From positions 967,001-1,031,000 of the forward strand of contig JAMXDE010000009.1 of assembly GCA_026770025.1 (NCBI GenBank): 64,000 bases of DNA, in the 5' to 3' direction. Shown in pieces: positions 54,467 to 63,835 of the stretch (its first letter is position 1; every line of letters begins with the position of its first letter). The notes beneath the pieces are model-generated. The model searched no databases. It was given only the letters and a program-made list of their open reading frames with translations, and was not told the origin of the DNA. Position numbers and translations under genes: made by a program. The stretch is from Craspedostauros australis (taxonomy: Eukaryota > Bacillariophyta > Bacillariophyceae > Mastogloiales > Achnanthaceae).

Positions 54467-57124
54467 ATGACAACAACAATCTCCATCACTCGGATACATA
54501 AGCGCAACACGAAAATCAAGATGATCAACACCAAGACCATCATCATCACCGCTCTCGTTGTCACTTTCATGACAATGGCGGAAGCGCGCCTCTCTGGAGA
54601 GAAGACCACAGACACAGTCGATGAGATGCACCTGGCGTTACAAGCTACTCGCACCCTCAAGACTGCTTTGGGCTTCGGCAACAACAAGGGTGCCAAAACA
54701 AATAAGAACGGCATCCTCGAACCCTCCATTCCACCATCACCAATGCCTTCAACCTCCAAGGGGGCTACAGATCTCACCACCACGCCCACATGGATTCCAA
54801 GCGCCCATCCAACGGCCGATCCCACACGCTCCCCGACCTCCCCGCCCATGGCTGCACCGACTGCGCCACCAACATCAGCTCCGTCATCTCCCCGGATGGA
54901 CTTCGATTCCATCATCTCCGTTGTCTGCAAGCCTGACGGCGTCACCATCCTCACACCAGAAGAGGCCAAACCCAAGACCATCATCTGCAACTCTGCCAAG
55001 CCATCATGCCGCGAGGCAGTGACCGCTGTGAGGGAATCCACAGCGCTGCAGAACTTCTTCGGATGTGCAGGGAACTTGGGAGAAGGCGCGGCGCGCAAGC
55101 TCTTTCACAAGTACGCAACCAGCGATATCCTTGCTGAGCAACTCACTCTGGTGGCGGCCACCAAGACCGTCTTCGTCACTGAGCGACCGGATGCGATGAA
55201 GGCGGCATGCATGTCCATTGCAATGGCCCTGTCTCCTCCCGCTGCCAATCCATGCTGCCAAGGATTGGCAGGGTGCACCTCAATCACCGCTTCTGCTTCC
55301 AACTCCAACTATCCGCCATTCATGACCATTGCCGTCACTGCGTGTGTCGGTGACAGCGCATGCAAGGACATGGGACCGAATCCTCTCATCCTCGACGCCT
55401 CTTGCACTGGCGTGAGTGCATGCGAATCCATGAATCGGAACGAGATCAACCCTTTCATCACCGGAGTGACGTTCGTTGGTGAAGGCGCATGCACCAGCAC
55501 GCAATCCTGTGAGGGGGTGGGACATCGATCACATGGTGATGTTACCATCCAGACTGGTGCGTGCATCAGCCCCAAAGCATGCTACTCAGCTGGCCGCCGC
55601 GTCAAGCAGTCAGCATCATCCTTTCGCTATCGAAGTCACATCGATATTGGCCCGAATGCTTGCGTTGGCAGCAATGCCTGCAAGGATGCCCATTCCACTG
55701 TGGACCATGGTTCCGCTGGCAAGCGTGAAGGAAGCCTGACCATCGGTACTGGCGGTTGTGCCGCCGATGGGTCATGCGAGAAGATAGGTTTTGATGACAG
55801 GATGAGGACAGATATCATCGTCCCTCCTGGTGGGTGCGGCGGTGTTCAGAGCTGTTGGGCATGTATGACGAAGTTGGGGTGTGATCATGATGCGGTGTAT
55901 GTGATCAGTGATGCGGAGGGAGCCTGTCCCAAGGGAGGCAGGGACACAAACTTCCTTCCAACGGGTGATAAGGTGGAGAAGTATTGCGTTGGTAAGGACA
56001 CGTTGCCAACGGAGTGTCCTACCTTCTTTCCGACCCCACTTCCCACTGTGTCGTCCGAACCTACCCCCATTCCGACCAGCATGCCTAGACTTGAGGTTGG
56101 ATGCCTCGAAGGTCCGGGGAATGTGACATCGACTTTCAACACGCTATCTGATCAGGTCCTCTGTGGTGGCGATGGTGCATGCGCGGATTTCGTTGACGCA
56201 GTCGAAGGTCTACCTGGCAATGGAGACAGAATGATCAAGAGCATCTTTGGTTGCAACGATGAGGATACTCCTGGGGTCGTGCCAATTGGAGAAGCTCAAG
56301 CCCGATTCAACAAGATCAAGAACGACCGCGACGTGACTGAGCTGTTGGTGAAAACTGTGGCTAAAGGCACAAGACTGTTCACTGGGAGTGAGGGCCCATT
56401 GCGGGAGGCTTGTGGCACGGATTGTTGCACAGGATCCCATGGTTGCAGCACTTTTCATCCTGGTGTGTTGACGGTTAGTGAGAATTCCTGTATAGATGGC
56501 GCCCTGTGCGGTAGGATGACCCCTGATACCATCATCATCGAGAGTTGCGTCGGCGGTGATGCCTGTGATTCACTGGGCGGGTTCGAAGGCATCCCACACC
56601 CTGATGTCAAGATCGGGTACCGGGTGATTGGACCAAAGGCATGCTATGGGCTATGCAGTTGCTATGAACTTGGCCGTAATATCTTTGGCAATGTGAGGAT
56701 TAAGAGTGGGGCTTGCGATGGCGACGACGCGTGCGACGTTCTTGGCAGACGCAACAGTCAGGGTGATGCGACATCACCGACTGTGGCAGACATTTCAGTT
56801 GGGGAGAATGCATGCCGTGGGAGATTTGCTTGCTGGAGGGTACATTCGAGGACTGCATTTGTGGGAATAAAAACTGAAGGAAGCGTACTCATCGAACAGG
56901 GTGCTTGCGATGCCGACAGTGCATGTGATGCTGTTGCCAATATTGACACTATCACCAACGACATTGTCATCAAGGAGGGAGCCTGTGGGGGTGCTTCATC
57001 ATGTGAAGCATGTCTGACACAAGACGATTGCGGCGGTGGCGACAGTATGACATACACCATCAGTGGCGCCGGTGATTGTCCCGGCCCTGACCCGGGAGCC
57101 TGTTCTCTGAGTAACCAACCATAG
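54467..57124 (+). CDS. Secreted Cys-rich repeat protein with Pro/Thr linkers
   Basis: A single-exon frame of 885 residues. A signal peptide lies near the N-terminus (TIIITALVVTFMTMAEA); ATG 54521 would place it closer to the start. A Pro/Thr/Ser linker (about 85-145) precedes the first repeat unit, and a second one (PTFFPTPLPTVSSEPTPIPT) separates two similar halves. Each half starts with a related block (VCKPDGV...AVTAVRESTALQNFFGC; LCGGDGACADFVDAVEGL...IKSIFGC) followed by many short units of the type 'V-I-x-x-G-AC-x-G-x-x-AC-x-x-x-G', and ends in a similar Cys block (GGCGGVQSCWACMTKLGC; GACGGASSCEACLTQDDC). The regular spacing suggests a beta-solenoid fold tied by disulfides. I know no named domain; a cell-wall or extracellular role is inferred. 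Confidence 0.88.
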   Translation: MTTTISITRIHKRNTKIKMINTKTIIITALVVTFMTMAEARLSGEKTTDTVDEMHLALQATRTLKTALGFGNNKGAKTNKNGILEPSIPPSPMPSTSKGATDLTTTPTWIPSAHPTADPTRSPTSPPMAAPTAPPTSAPSSPRMDFDSIISVVCKPDGVTILTPEEAKPKTIICNSAKPSCREAVTAVRESTALQNFFGCAGNLGEGAARKLFHKYATSDILAEQLTLVAATKTVFVTERPDAMKAACMSIAMALSPPAANPCCQGLAGCTSITASASNSNYPPFMTIAVTACVGDSACKDMGPNPLILDASCTGVSACESMNRNEINPFITGVTFVGEGACTSTQSCEGVGHRSHGDVTIQTGACISPKACYSAGRRVKQSASSFRYRSHIDIGPNACVGSNACKDAHSTVDHGSAGKREGSLTIGTGGCAADGSCEKIGFDDRMRTDIIVPPGGCGGVQSCWACMTKLGCDHDAVYVISDAEGACPKGGRDTNFLPTGDKVEKYCVGKDTLPTECPTFFPTPLPTVSSEPTPIPTSMPRLEVGCLEGPGNVTSTFNTLSDQVLCGGDGACADFVDAVEGLPGNGDRMIKSIFGCNDEDTPGVVPIGEAQARFNKIKNDRDVTELLVKTVAKGTRLFTGSEGPLREACGTDCCTGSHGCSTFHPGVLTVSENSCIDGALCGRMTPDTIIIESCVGGDACDSLGGFEGIPHPDVKIGYRVIGPKACYGLCSCYELGRNIFGNVRIKSGACDGDDACDVLGRRNSQGDATSPTVADISVGENACRGRFACWRVHSRTAFVGIKTEGSVLIEQGACDADSACDAVANIDTITNDIVIKEGACGGASSCEACLTQDDCGGGDSMTYTISGAGDCPGPDPGACSLSNQP

Positions 57125-58037
57125 CGTATGGTACCATGCACCTCAATAGTACAATAGGATCTGATAGCTCGTATTTCTGCCGTCACATTCCCACTCTGTT
57201 TTTTTTTCGTGTGATGATGCCCTTTCCGTGCTTTGCGAAAGAACATGTGACCAGAAGAAAAGAGATGAGTGAGGATGCTGATGATCGGAGTGATGCAAAA
57301 TCGGAGGTCGGTACTACGTATCGCACCAGCCACCAACTCCATTCCTCATGTGCATGCCTGTGCGCACCATTCCAACACCCATCTCTCTTCGCCTATTGGC
57401 TTTGATCCTGTGTAGTAACTGTTCTAATATCTTTTAACGAAGTATTGTCGGGCATCGCCCGACACTTGTTAAAACTACTTTTTGACACAGGGAGGATCGA
57501 TCCCTTGTGCTTGCACAACATCCTCCACAAGGATGGTCCTGGCATTTCACACACCGCCTTGACTGTCCACCATCCCCATCCAACCTCCCCACACACACAC
57601 ACAATTCATCAATACCAAACCTCCCGCTTCCTCACAACCAGCCACCATTGCAGCTCATCGGGTGGCAACACTTCGCTCCTTGATCTGGCGCGCCCCATCA
57701 TTCGTCTCCTGTTCCCTTTTCTTGTTTGGTGGAATAGTCAGTCGCGATGTTGTGACGCCATACTCGTGACTCGTATTCTCGCTTTCTCTGTCGAACCACG
57801 AAATCGAACGGTGGCCAGAGCATTCCCGCCAAGCCATCAACACCACAAGAAGAAAAATGAGAAACCGAAAAAGTGCCGAGACAACCATCAAGGGGGTGCC
57901 CTCTGGCAAGATCTCCTGTGGCCCATCCAACCAACAACCTGCCCTCTCGTTTGCGCAGCAAGGCAAGCTGATGACACAGCATTATTTGAGGAGACATCGG
58001 GACGTTTATTTACCGAAGAGATCCTTGAGATTGAACC
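57125..58037. other. Intergenic stretch with a strong cruciform
   Basis: Between two plus-strand genes. It holds a near-perfect inverted repeat (57432-57474) and CAC-rich simple sequence near 57590-57602. No gene is supported. Confidence 0.55.
57432..57474. repeat. Cruciform-forming inverted repeat
   Basis: GTCGGGC (57447-57453) and GCCCGAC (57457-57463) close a three-base loop; outside them AAGT/ACTT and TTTTAAC/GTTAAAA (57432-57438, 57468-57474) extend the stem with small bulges. It lies about 300 bp after the end of the preceding gene and could be a 3'-end RNA hairpin or a remnant of a small element. Confidence 0.7.
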
Positions 58038-60707
58038 ATGGTAGCTTCGGTCAGCTGCCGAACAAAGCTTGCTGCAAGCATCTTCATCATCTTTGGTTCG
58101 GAGTGGAACTCGTCGATCTTTGTAGATGCATTCCCCCCGTCCCGTCCGTGTCCATGGCAAGCACGTACTTCGAGAACTGCATCAGAGGCTACTCCAAGCA
58201 TCGGCGATGTACGGATCGACGGAGCTTCGCAATTGGAATCGCCCTCATCTCCGCCACCAGCAAAAACGGCAGGAGCAACAACCATCATCCCTCCCAACGG
58301 TGGCTTCCGAACCACAAGAATCGGTGAAGTCAGCATGGCATCTTTCAACGCGCTTGCGCCGTCGTATAATGTTCTGTCGCTATCGCCACGATCGTCCAGA
58401 AGGTCTCTGTCCCGCAAATCGAAGAACGCGCGAAACAAACTGCAACGAAGCCTTTTGCGGAAGGCTGAGGAGTCCAGATCAGCGGATTCCCACGATGACG
58501 GTAGATATGCAATCCAGGACGACAACAACGAAGATGAGCATCTTTTGGAAGGTGACAGTGATGAGATCGATGACGAAGACGACGACGACGACGACGAAGA
58601 AGAAGAAGATATGGATGCGACGCTGCAAAATGAGCCAGAAATTGACACCAATGAAGTATCATCACTGTCAGCTTCGCAGTTGGATCAACAGCAAAAGATA
58701 GCGAAATTTCTGGAGAACGACAGAGCAACACGGTATCCAGCCGCAATTCAAATGGCAAAACAAACGAATGCCGACGTGCTGTGTTTGCAAGAGGTGGAGG
58801 GCGGTGTGCAGTTTGGACCAATCCTCAAGGAAATGCTGGCACAGCCAATTTCAGACTCCATCGCTGGCTATGATTCCCTGGTGTTCTGCAACATGCTGCC
58901 AAAACGTGAAGACCATGTTGTTGGCCTATGCATCGCATGGCGATCCGCTCGTCACCGACTGATCGCATCCAAGGACTTCAGACGTGGCATGGTGGTGCAG
59001 CTGGAGGAAGTCATGAGCGAAGAAAATGCAAGCGGAGCGGAGGCGTCCAATCGGATAATGCCCGCCACATTCTGTGTTGGCAATGTTCATTTGCCAGCCA
59101 GACCGTCCAACATTTTAGGTCGCTTGAAAGCAATGTCAAAGGCCATCACAACGATGTCAGCTCTCGATCATGACAATCCCTGCGCGCAACCGCAAGGCAA
59201 TAGTGCAGGGTCTATGACGCAGAATGAAGGACGGCTGGATACTGCGGCGTGTATGTCACCAACTCCTGGTGCAAAATTGAGCGATGATGCCGACAATCAC
59301 AGTACAAGTAGATCGCGTCATAATCCGCTGGATGGATTGCTTGTCGTTGCGGGTGATTTCAATTCCGATCCCAAATCCGCGGCATCGCAGCTTCTCATGA
59401 AAGGGGCCATCAATTATGGCAAGCTCTTGGATCGAACGTACAGAGCGACTCTCACCAAGGCATCCGCATATGGCATGAAGCACGACTACCGCTTTCGGGA
59501 TGTTTACGACTCGGTTACCTCATTCTTGAGCAACAAGGGCAGAAGCGGCGTTGATGTTATCCATATGGGTGGGACAACGATTCGGAATGAATACGCGCCC
59601 GTCACGGTGTCGTTACATGGTCACGCACCTGGTTGCATGGATCAAATGTTCTTCGCGGCTTCTTCCGGACGTACCAGTGGTGGTGCATCATCACTGCCAC
59701 AGTCGCAGGCCACGGCTCTCCAGTCCGCCACCAACAAGCGCAAGACACGCCGACAGCGTAACATCCAAAAGGCAAAGGCCAGATTGCAACGGCAGAAGCA
59801 GTACGGCACACCCAAGCAGAGCCCAATCTACATTGACTCTTTGCTTTCAACCATCGACGGCGCCGGTGATCACCAACGACTGAACATCATCAATTCGGGG
59901 CTGCCCAATCTTGACGCAGGATTTCCGTCCGATCACATGCCAGTGGGTGCGTTGTTTGCCCCGCGGCCACTCGATGATCCGTCGACGCAACAAGGCAAGG
60001 CCAGCCAGGATTCTGGCATCCTCAATATGCCACCAACTGGCTTGGATTACACTGTATCAACAACAACAGCAGCAGCAGAGAATACGAGTGCTGATCTCAC
60101 TCAGAGGTCGAGCACAACGTACACCACGCCGGGTGGTGTTTCCTCGCATGTTAGGCGACGTCGAGAGGCAGCCACCAAATCCATCTCCGTCCAGCGCCGA
60201 CACAATATGATCCTCCGGGTCATGGCAGAATGGTTACAATCGAACGGGGCCGCCGAGATGATCCGAGACAAGCCGCTCTACAAATGGCCATGGACGGTCG
60301 GGCTGGTGAACTTGAAGAAGAAATCAAGAGCGCCGGATCTGTGCTGCGTTGTCGGACGGACGCTGGTGGTCCTGGAGGTGACAGTGTCCACCAAGCCCAA
60401 TGAGATGAGACGGCAGAAGCTGGCAAAGTATGAAGATCTGGTCGGCGCTTTGTCGGAATCGCATATGATCCGTGACGCTGGCCTGGAGGTCGGCGAAACC
60501 TTCGCGATCGTGCTTCGCGCTGACGAGAGTGATGATGGCGAGGACGTCGTTCCCACCGAAACGTTTCAAGATGTGGCAAGGCTCGCTCGATTACTGCTGG
60601 AGCTTGACGGCGAAAACAATGAGGACAAGGTTCAAGTGGTGGCGAACTCGTTATGTGATCACCTGAGATCCTGCATGGGCAGCAATGGAGCTTCGACGTC
60701 GATGTGA
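58038..60707 (+). CDS. EEP-family nuclease/phosphatase fused to a PD-(D/E)XK-like domain
   Basis: A single-exon frame of 889 residues. The EEP (endonuclease/exonuclease/phosphatase) signature is spread over about 95-650: MASFNALAPSYN, DVLCLQEVEGG (Glu252), CVGNVHLPA, LVVAGDFNSDP (Asp440) and FPSDHMPVGALF (Asp632, His633). The order and residues fit the CCR4-like branch (deadenylases and RNA nucleases), with long inserts including an acidic run (about 170-200). After a disordered stretch, residues about 725-885 form another domain: RRHNMILRVMAEWLQ, APDLCCVVGRTLVVLEVTV (Pro766-Asp767, Glu780) and RRQKLAKYEDLVG. This looks like a PD-(D/E)XK nuclease fold, similar in layout to restriction-like endonucleases. 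The N-terminus (LAASIFIIFGSEWNSSIFVDA-FPPS) looks like a bipartite plastid presequence. The substrate is unknown. Confidence 0.85.
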   Translation: MVASVSCRTKLAASIFIIFGSEWNSSIFVDAFPPSRPCPWQARTSRTASEATPSIGDVRIDGASQLESPSSPPPAKTAGATTIIPPNGGFRTTRIGEVSMASFNALAPSYNVLSLSPRSSRRSLSRKSKNARNKLQRSLLRKAEESRSADSHDDGRYAIQDDNNEDEHLLEGDSDEIDDEDDDDDDEEEEDMDATLQNEPEIDTNEVSSLSASQLDQQQKIAKFLENDRATRYPAAIQMAKQTNADVLCLQEVEGGVQFGPILKEMLAQPISDSIAGYDSLVFCNMLPKREDHVVGLCIAWRSARHRLIASKDFRRGMVVQLEEVMSEENASGAEASNRIMPATFCVGNVHLPARPSNILGRLKAMSKAITTMSALDHDNPCAQPQGNSAGSMTQNEGRLDTAACMSPTPGAKLSDDADNHSTSRSRHNPLDGLLVVAGDFNSDPKSAASQLLMKGAINYGKLLDRTYRATLTKASAYGMKHDYRFRDVYDSVTSFLSNKGRSGVDVIHMGGTTIRNEYAPVTVSLHGHAPGCMDQMFFAASSGRTSGGASSLPQSQATALQSATNKRKTRRQRNIQKAKARLQRQKQYGTPKQSPIYIDSLLSTIDGAGDHQRLNIINSGLPNLDAGFPSDHMPVGALFAPRPLDDPSTQQGKASQDSGILNMPPTGLDYTVSTTTAAAENTSADLTQRSSTTYTTPGGVSSHVRRRREAATKSISVQRRHNMILRVMAEWLQSNGAAEMIRDKPLYKWPWTVGLVNLKKKSRAPDLCCVVGRTLVVLEVTVSTKPNEMRRQKLAKYEDLVGALSESHMIRDAGLEVGETFAIVLRADESDDGEDVVPTETFQDVARLARLLLELDGENNEDKVQVVANSLCDHLRSCMGSNGASTSM

Positions 60708-60910
60708 GAAGCAAATCATGCTGCTGTCGCTGGGACAAAGACGAGAAGCGGAAGCGAAAAAAGTGAGCTCCGATGTCCTGCAAAGAGGTCGGATGTGCAA
60801 CACCCGAGCAACAACTGAAGTCGCATGCATTCAATGTCCTCTACTCTACTCTGGGGCGCTTGAAAACGCTACGATTTTCTGCTAAACTGCGATGAAAGCA
60901 TGTACTCCGA

Positions 60911-61558
60911 TCATTCAAGCGGCTTGACTGTGATATAAATATCCACGGGACGATCAAACACAGTTAGTCTCACCACCTGGAGTCCGAATTCTGCAAAACA
61001 TGCCGTGAAGACTGACGAAGCTTTATCCAATGTATCGAGCCGATCGAAGGCCAACGGGATTTCTTTGAGTCCGGCTTGGAGATCCATCTCGCCGGACAGT
61101 GGCCAGCCATCAGTGCTTGCTATCGTGTATCGGCACCAACATGCAAGCAAGATGGCGTCGCTCTCTCGGCGATCATCTTGCGTCCGCTTCTCGAGTGCTA
61201 TAAATCGAGCCATGTTGTGATTTGCTGCTCCCCGAATCTTCGTCTGATCGACGACGATGTTGAAATAATCCAAGTCGGCCAACACGGCCTCGCGTGACAC
61301 CCCTGAAGGAATGAAAACCTGACCCTGTCTCATGTAGTCCAGAACGAATCCAAAGCGATCGGAGTTTGCATCAACGAAGATGGCATTACGTTGCGGGGCA
61401 GCCTCCCCAGTCTCTGCTTCGTTGCTGGGGCCCTGCCACGTCTCGCTGGCCAATCGAGTCAGCATGCAGTCTTCGAACTTGTCCAAGGTAGATTTTGCAA
61501 CCACGAAGATCTTCCCGCCAACGTTGAATGTTGCAACATCAGTGTTGCTGCCAGTCAT
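60911..61558 (-). CDS. BTB/POZ (potassium-channel T1/KCTD-type) domain protein
   Basis: The frame from ATG 61558 encodes 215 residues. The N-terminal half has the T1-type BTB signature: VATFNVGGKIFVVAKSTLDKFEDCMLTRL, then IFVDANSDRFGFVLDYMRQGQVFIP and VLADLDYFNI. These domains oligomerise and, in KCTD proteins, act as cullin-3 adaptors. No channel or transmembrane segment is present. The C-terminal 100 residues (LAFDRLDTLDKASSVF...VDIYITVKPLE) have no known motif. It ends 203 bp from the convergent EEP gene and lies in tandem with the NASP gene. The first in-frame ATG was taken; an upstream GTG was ignored. Confidence 0.87.
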   Translation of the reverse strand: MTGSNTDVATFNVGGKIFVVAKSTLDKFEDCMLTRLASETWQGPSNEAETGEAAPQRNAIFVDANSDRFGFVLDYMRQGQVFIPSGVSREAVLADLDYFNIVVDQTKIRGAANHNMARFIALEKRTQDDRRESDAILLACWCRYTIASTDGWPLSGEMDLQAGLKEIPLAFDRLDTLDKASSVFTACFAEFGLQVVRLTVFDRPVDIYITVKPLE

Positions 61559-62044
61559 GGTGTTTGCTGCTGAGGTCACGCCTTCACGCGTCACGAGTAT
61601 GCCGGTGGGGTGGTCTACTTAGTTATTAATGTTAGTGGGAGAGATGCTGCCTGTTGATCTCGCTTCGTAGGAGGATTATGACCTCGATATGCTCGTGCTC
61701 TCGACAGGTTCCTTGATGTCAAGTTACTGTTTCACTACTGTGGCGACAGTCTGACAGGCAGTTCTACTGGTACTACTGTGAGCAGAGGAATTACTACGTT
61801 CTCTTCATCGCCGCAAAATCAATACTTCCTCCGATTTACACAAACAAACGCTTTTGAAGCGCGTTGGTTTCGTCGTTGTTGGCGTTGAATGCAGTACATG
61901 GAACATGGAAATAAGTTTCAATTTCCAACTCTGTTCTCGTTGAGTATACACGTAATAATATTCTCCACTTGTCTCTCGAGTATTCACGTTCCCCCTTGTG
62001 TATACATCCGTATTCATGTCCACGTTTTCACCGTGTTTCTCTTC
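61559..62044. other. Intergenic stretch, no supported gene
   Basis: Between the BTB gene start and the NASP gene end (both minus strand). Nothing notable apart from AT-rich sequence. Confidence 0.6.
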
Positions 62045-63835
62045 TCACTCCGCCTTTGCACGCTTGGCTGTGGGTCCCGCAACATCAGTGCCGGCAGGTT
62101 TCTTGTCTCCATCGACTGCGCCTGCTTCGGTCGTCAGTGGCTGCCGTTTCTTCTTCTTCTTCTTGACAACCATCATTTGCTTCGGGCTGGCCTCCGCCGT
62201 CTTCGGGGATGCGTTGTTGGCCCACGGATTGTAAGCCGCGGATGCTGGAGACGTTGCCACCGTGGGCTTCCCAAATCCAATCTGCGTCGTGGAACCGTCC
62301 GGTCCGACGGACACGACGCCACCCACGGCAGCTGCTTTCTGGGCTTGCGCGCGGATCACGGAAGCCTCCCGCACTGCCTGCTCGGCTTGAGCTGCGGAGT
62401 CCACGGTCTCTTGCAATTCATCGAGGAATTCCTTGAGATCAGCCACGGTGGCGGCGCCCTTCACGTCGATGGCACTCAAGTTGGCGACGGCCTTTCTGAG
62501 GTTGGACAGCTGCTGTGATGCCTTCGTCGATCCGTTCGATGGCATCTTGCCGTAGTCCGCATCTTCCAATCCGGTAGTCTTCAGTCCTGCTGCGGCAGGT
62601 TTTCCTTCCGCTGTTGCGGCATCGTCTTTGCTCTTGTCCGAGGTCGTGACGTCACAGGTTGAGAGGATGACATCCGGATCTTTGCCCGAAAGGATCGCGA
62701 TCCTTGCGGAAAGCACCTTGGCGCACTCCACGTAATGCCGAATTCCGTTCGTGCGATGCTCCAGGCTCTTGGCTTGACGGGTTGCCTCATCCATCCGCGG
62801 CTGTGCGGATGGTTCCGGTGCTGACGAATCTGGCTCCTTCTGCAGTTCGCTGGCGTACGACAGATTGGACAAGCCCAAATTGTAATACACGTCCGCAATC
62901 TTGCGATTGTAGCTGGACTGCTCGATATTCTGTGCGTTGGTTGGCTCGTTGGCAGTCATCTCTTGCAGCTGCTTTCGAAGGACGAGGCAGGAATGGTAGT
63001 CTTCGATGGCGGCATCGTACCGTCCATTGAAGCGCTGCAAGTCTCCTTCGCGCAGCAGTATCTGCGCTTTGTCGGCCAGGTACTTGAAGAGCTTGGCGGA
63101 ATCGCCGGTACCTGTCGCTTCAAGTAGCCTGTCGAGGATGGCACGGGCGGCGTCCAGATTCTCCCAGGCAATCTCCATGTCATCTGCCGTGGCAGAATCG
63201 GCAGGGCTGGCAGCAGCTGCGGCAGCAATGGCAGCAACGCCGCTTCCATCAACTGGTGTATCTGCGTTCGTCAGCTGTGCCACCAGCGCCAGGGTGGCTG
63301 CCTCGTTGGGATCTTGGGATTGATGATTGTCTGCAGCGTCTGCCTTCGTTGAGTTCCTGGCAGGCGCGCTGGCCGAGGCAGCGGTGGGCGCTGACGCCGC
63401 TTCAGAGTTCGGCGCATCGTCCTCAGGTTCAGGCTGACGCTCCCCGACCGTCATTTGCTGCTGCATGTCCGTCGATTCTTCGATGGAGTAGAGCAAGGTG
63501 GTGCCGTACAGGTAGTGGAAGGGAGCGAGAGATTCATGCAGGTCAACTTGATCTGCAGTCAGCGAATTTCCCTGTTCGTCCGACATCTGCATGAGACGTT
63601 GCTTCGTGCGTTCCAGACCTTCCGCGATGAGGTCCATTGCAGGTTCAAAGTCCCCTGACTGCATCAGCGCCTTTCCTGTCACGAAGTGCATGCTCATCTC
63701 GGAGGACTCGTACGTTGGCGATTCCGCAATGCTGGAGTTGGCATCTTCTGCAGCTGCTGCATCCCGCGACGAAGAATTAGCCTCTGTGGATGCCGCAGGC
63801 GGGGCCTTCTTCAATTCGGTCGTTTCAGCCATCAT
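62045..63835 (-). CDS. NASP/Hif1/Sim3-type histone H3-H4 chaperone (SHNi-TPR)
   Basis: A single-exon frame of 596 residues from ATG 63835. The TPR units of the SHNi-TPR family are clear: MHFVTGKALMQSGDFEPAMDLIAEGLERTKQ, then LAPFHYLYGTTLLYSI, an Ala/Asp/Glu-rich insert (about 115-205) like the acidic insert that interrupts a TPR in NASP, then WENLDAARAILDRLL...YLADKAQILLREGDLQRFNGRYDAAIEDYHSCL and IADVYYNLGLSNLSY. A helical segment (TVADLKEFLDELQETVDSAA) and a basic, NLS-like C-terminus (VVKKKKKKRQP; AKRAKAE) follow. NASP buffers and escorts histones H3-H4 in the nucleus. An acceptor-like sequence just before the ATG leaves open a non-coding first exon further upstream. Confidence 0.92.
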   Translation of the reverse strand: MMAETTELKKAPPAASTEANSSSRDAAAAEDANSSIAESPTYESSEMSMHFVTGKALMQSGDFEPAMDLIAEGLERTKQRLMQMSDEQGNSLTADQVDLHESLAPFHYLYGTTLLYSIEESTDMQQQMTVGERQPEPEDDAPNSEAASAPTAASASAPARNSTKADAADNHQSQDPNEAATLALVAQLTNADTPVDGSGVAAIAAAAAASPADSATADDMEIAWENLDAARAILDRLLEATGTGDSAKLFKYLADKAQILLREGDLQRFNGRYDAAIEDYHSCLVLRKQLQEMTANEPTNAQNIEQSSYNRKIADVYYNLGLSNLSYASELQKEPDSSAPEPSAQPRMDEATRQAKSLEHRTNGIRHYVECAKVLSARIAILSGKDPDVILSTCDVTTSDKSKDDAATAEGKPAAAGLKTTGLEDADYGKMPSNGSTKASQQLSNLRKAVANLSAIDVKGAATVADLKEFLDELQETVDSAAQAEQAVREASVIRAQAQKAAAVGGVVSVGPDGSTTQIGFGKPTVATSPASAAYNPWANNASPKTAEASPKQMMVVKKKKKKRQPLTTEAGAVDGDKKPAGTDVAGPTAKRAKAE

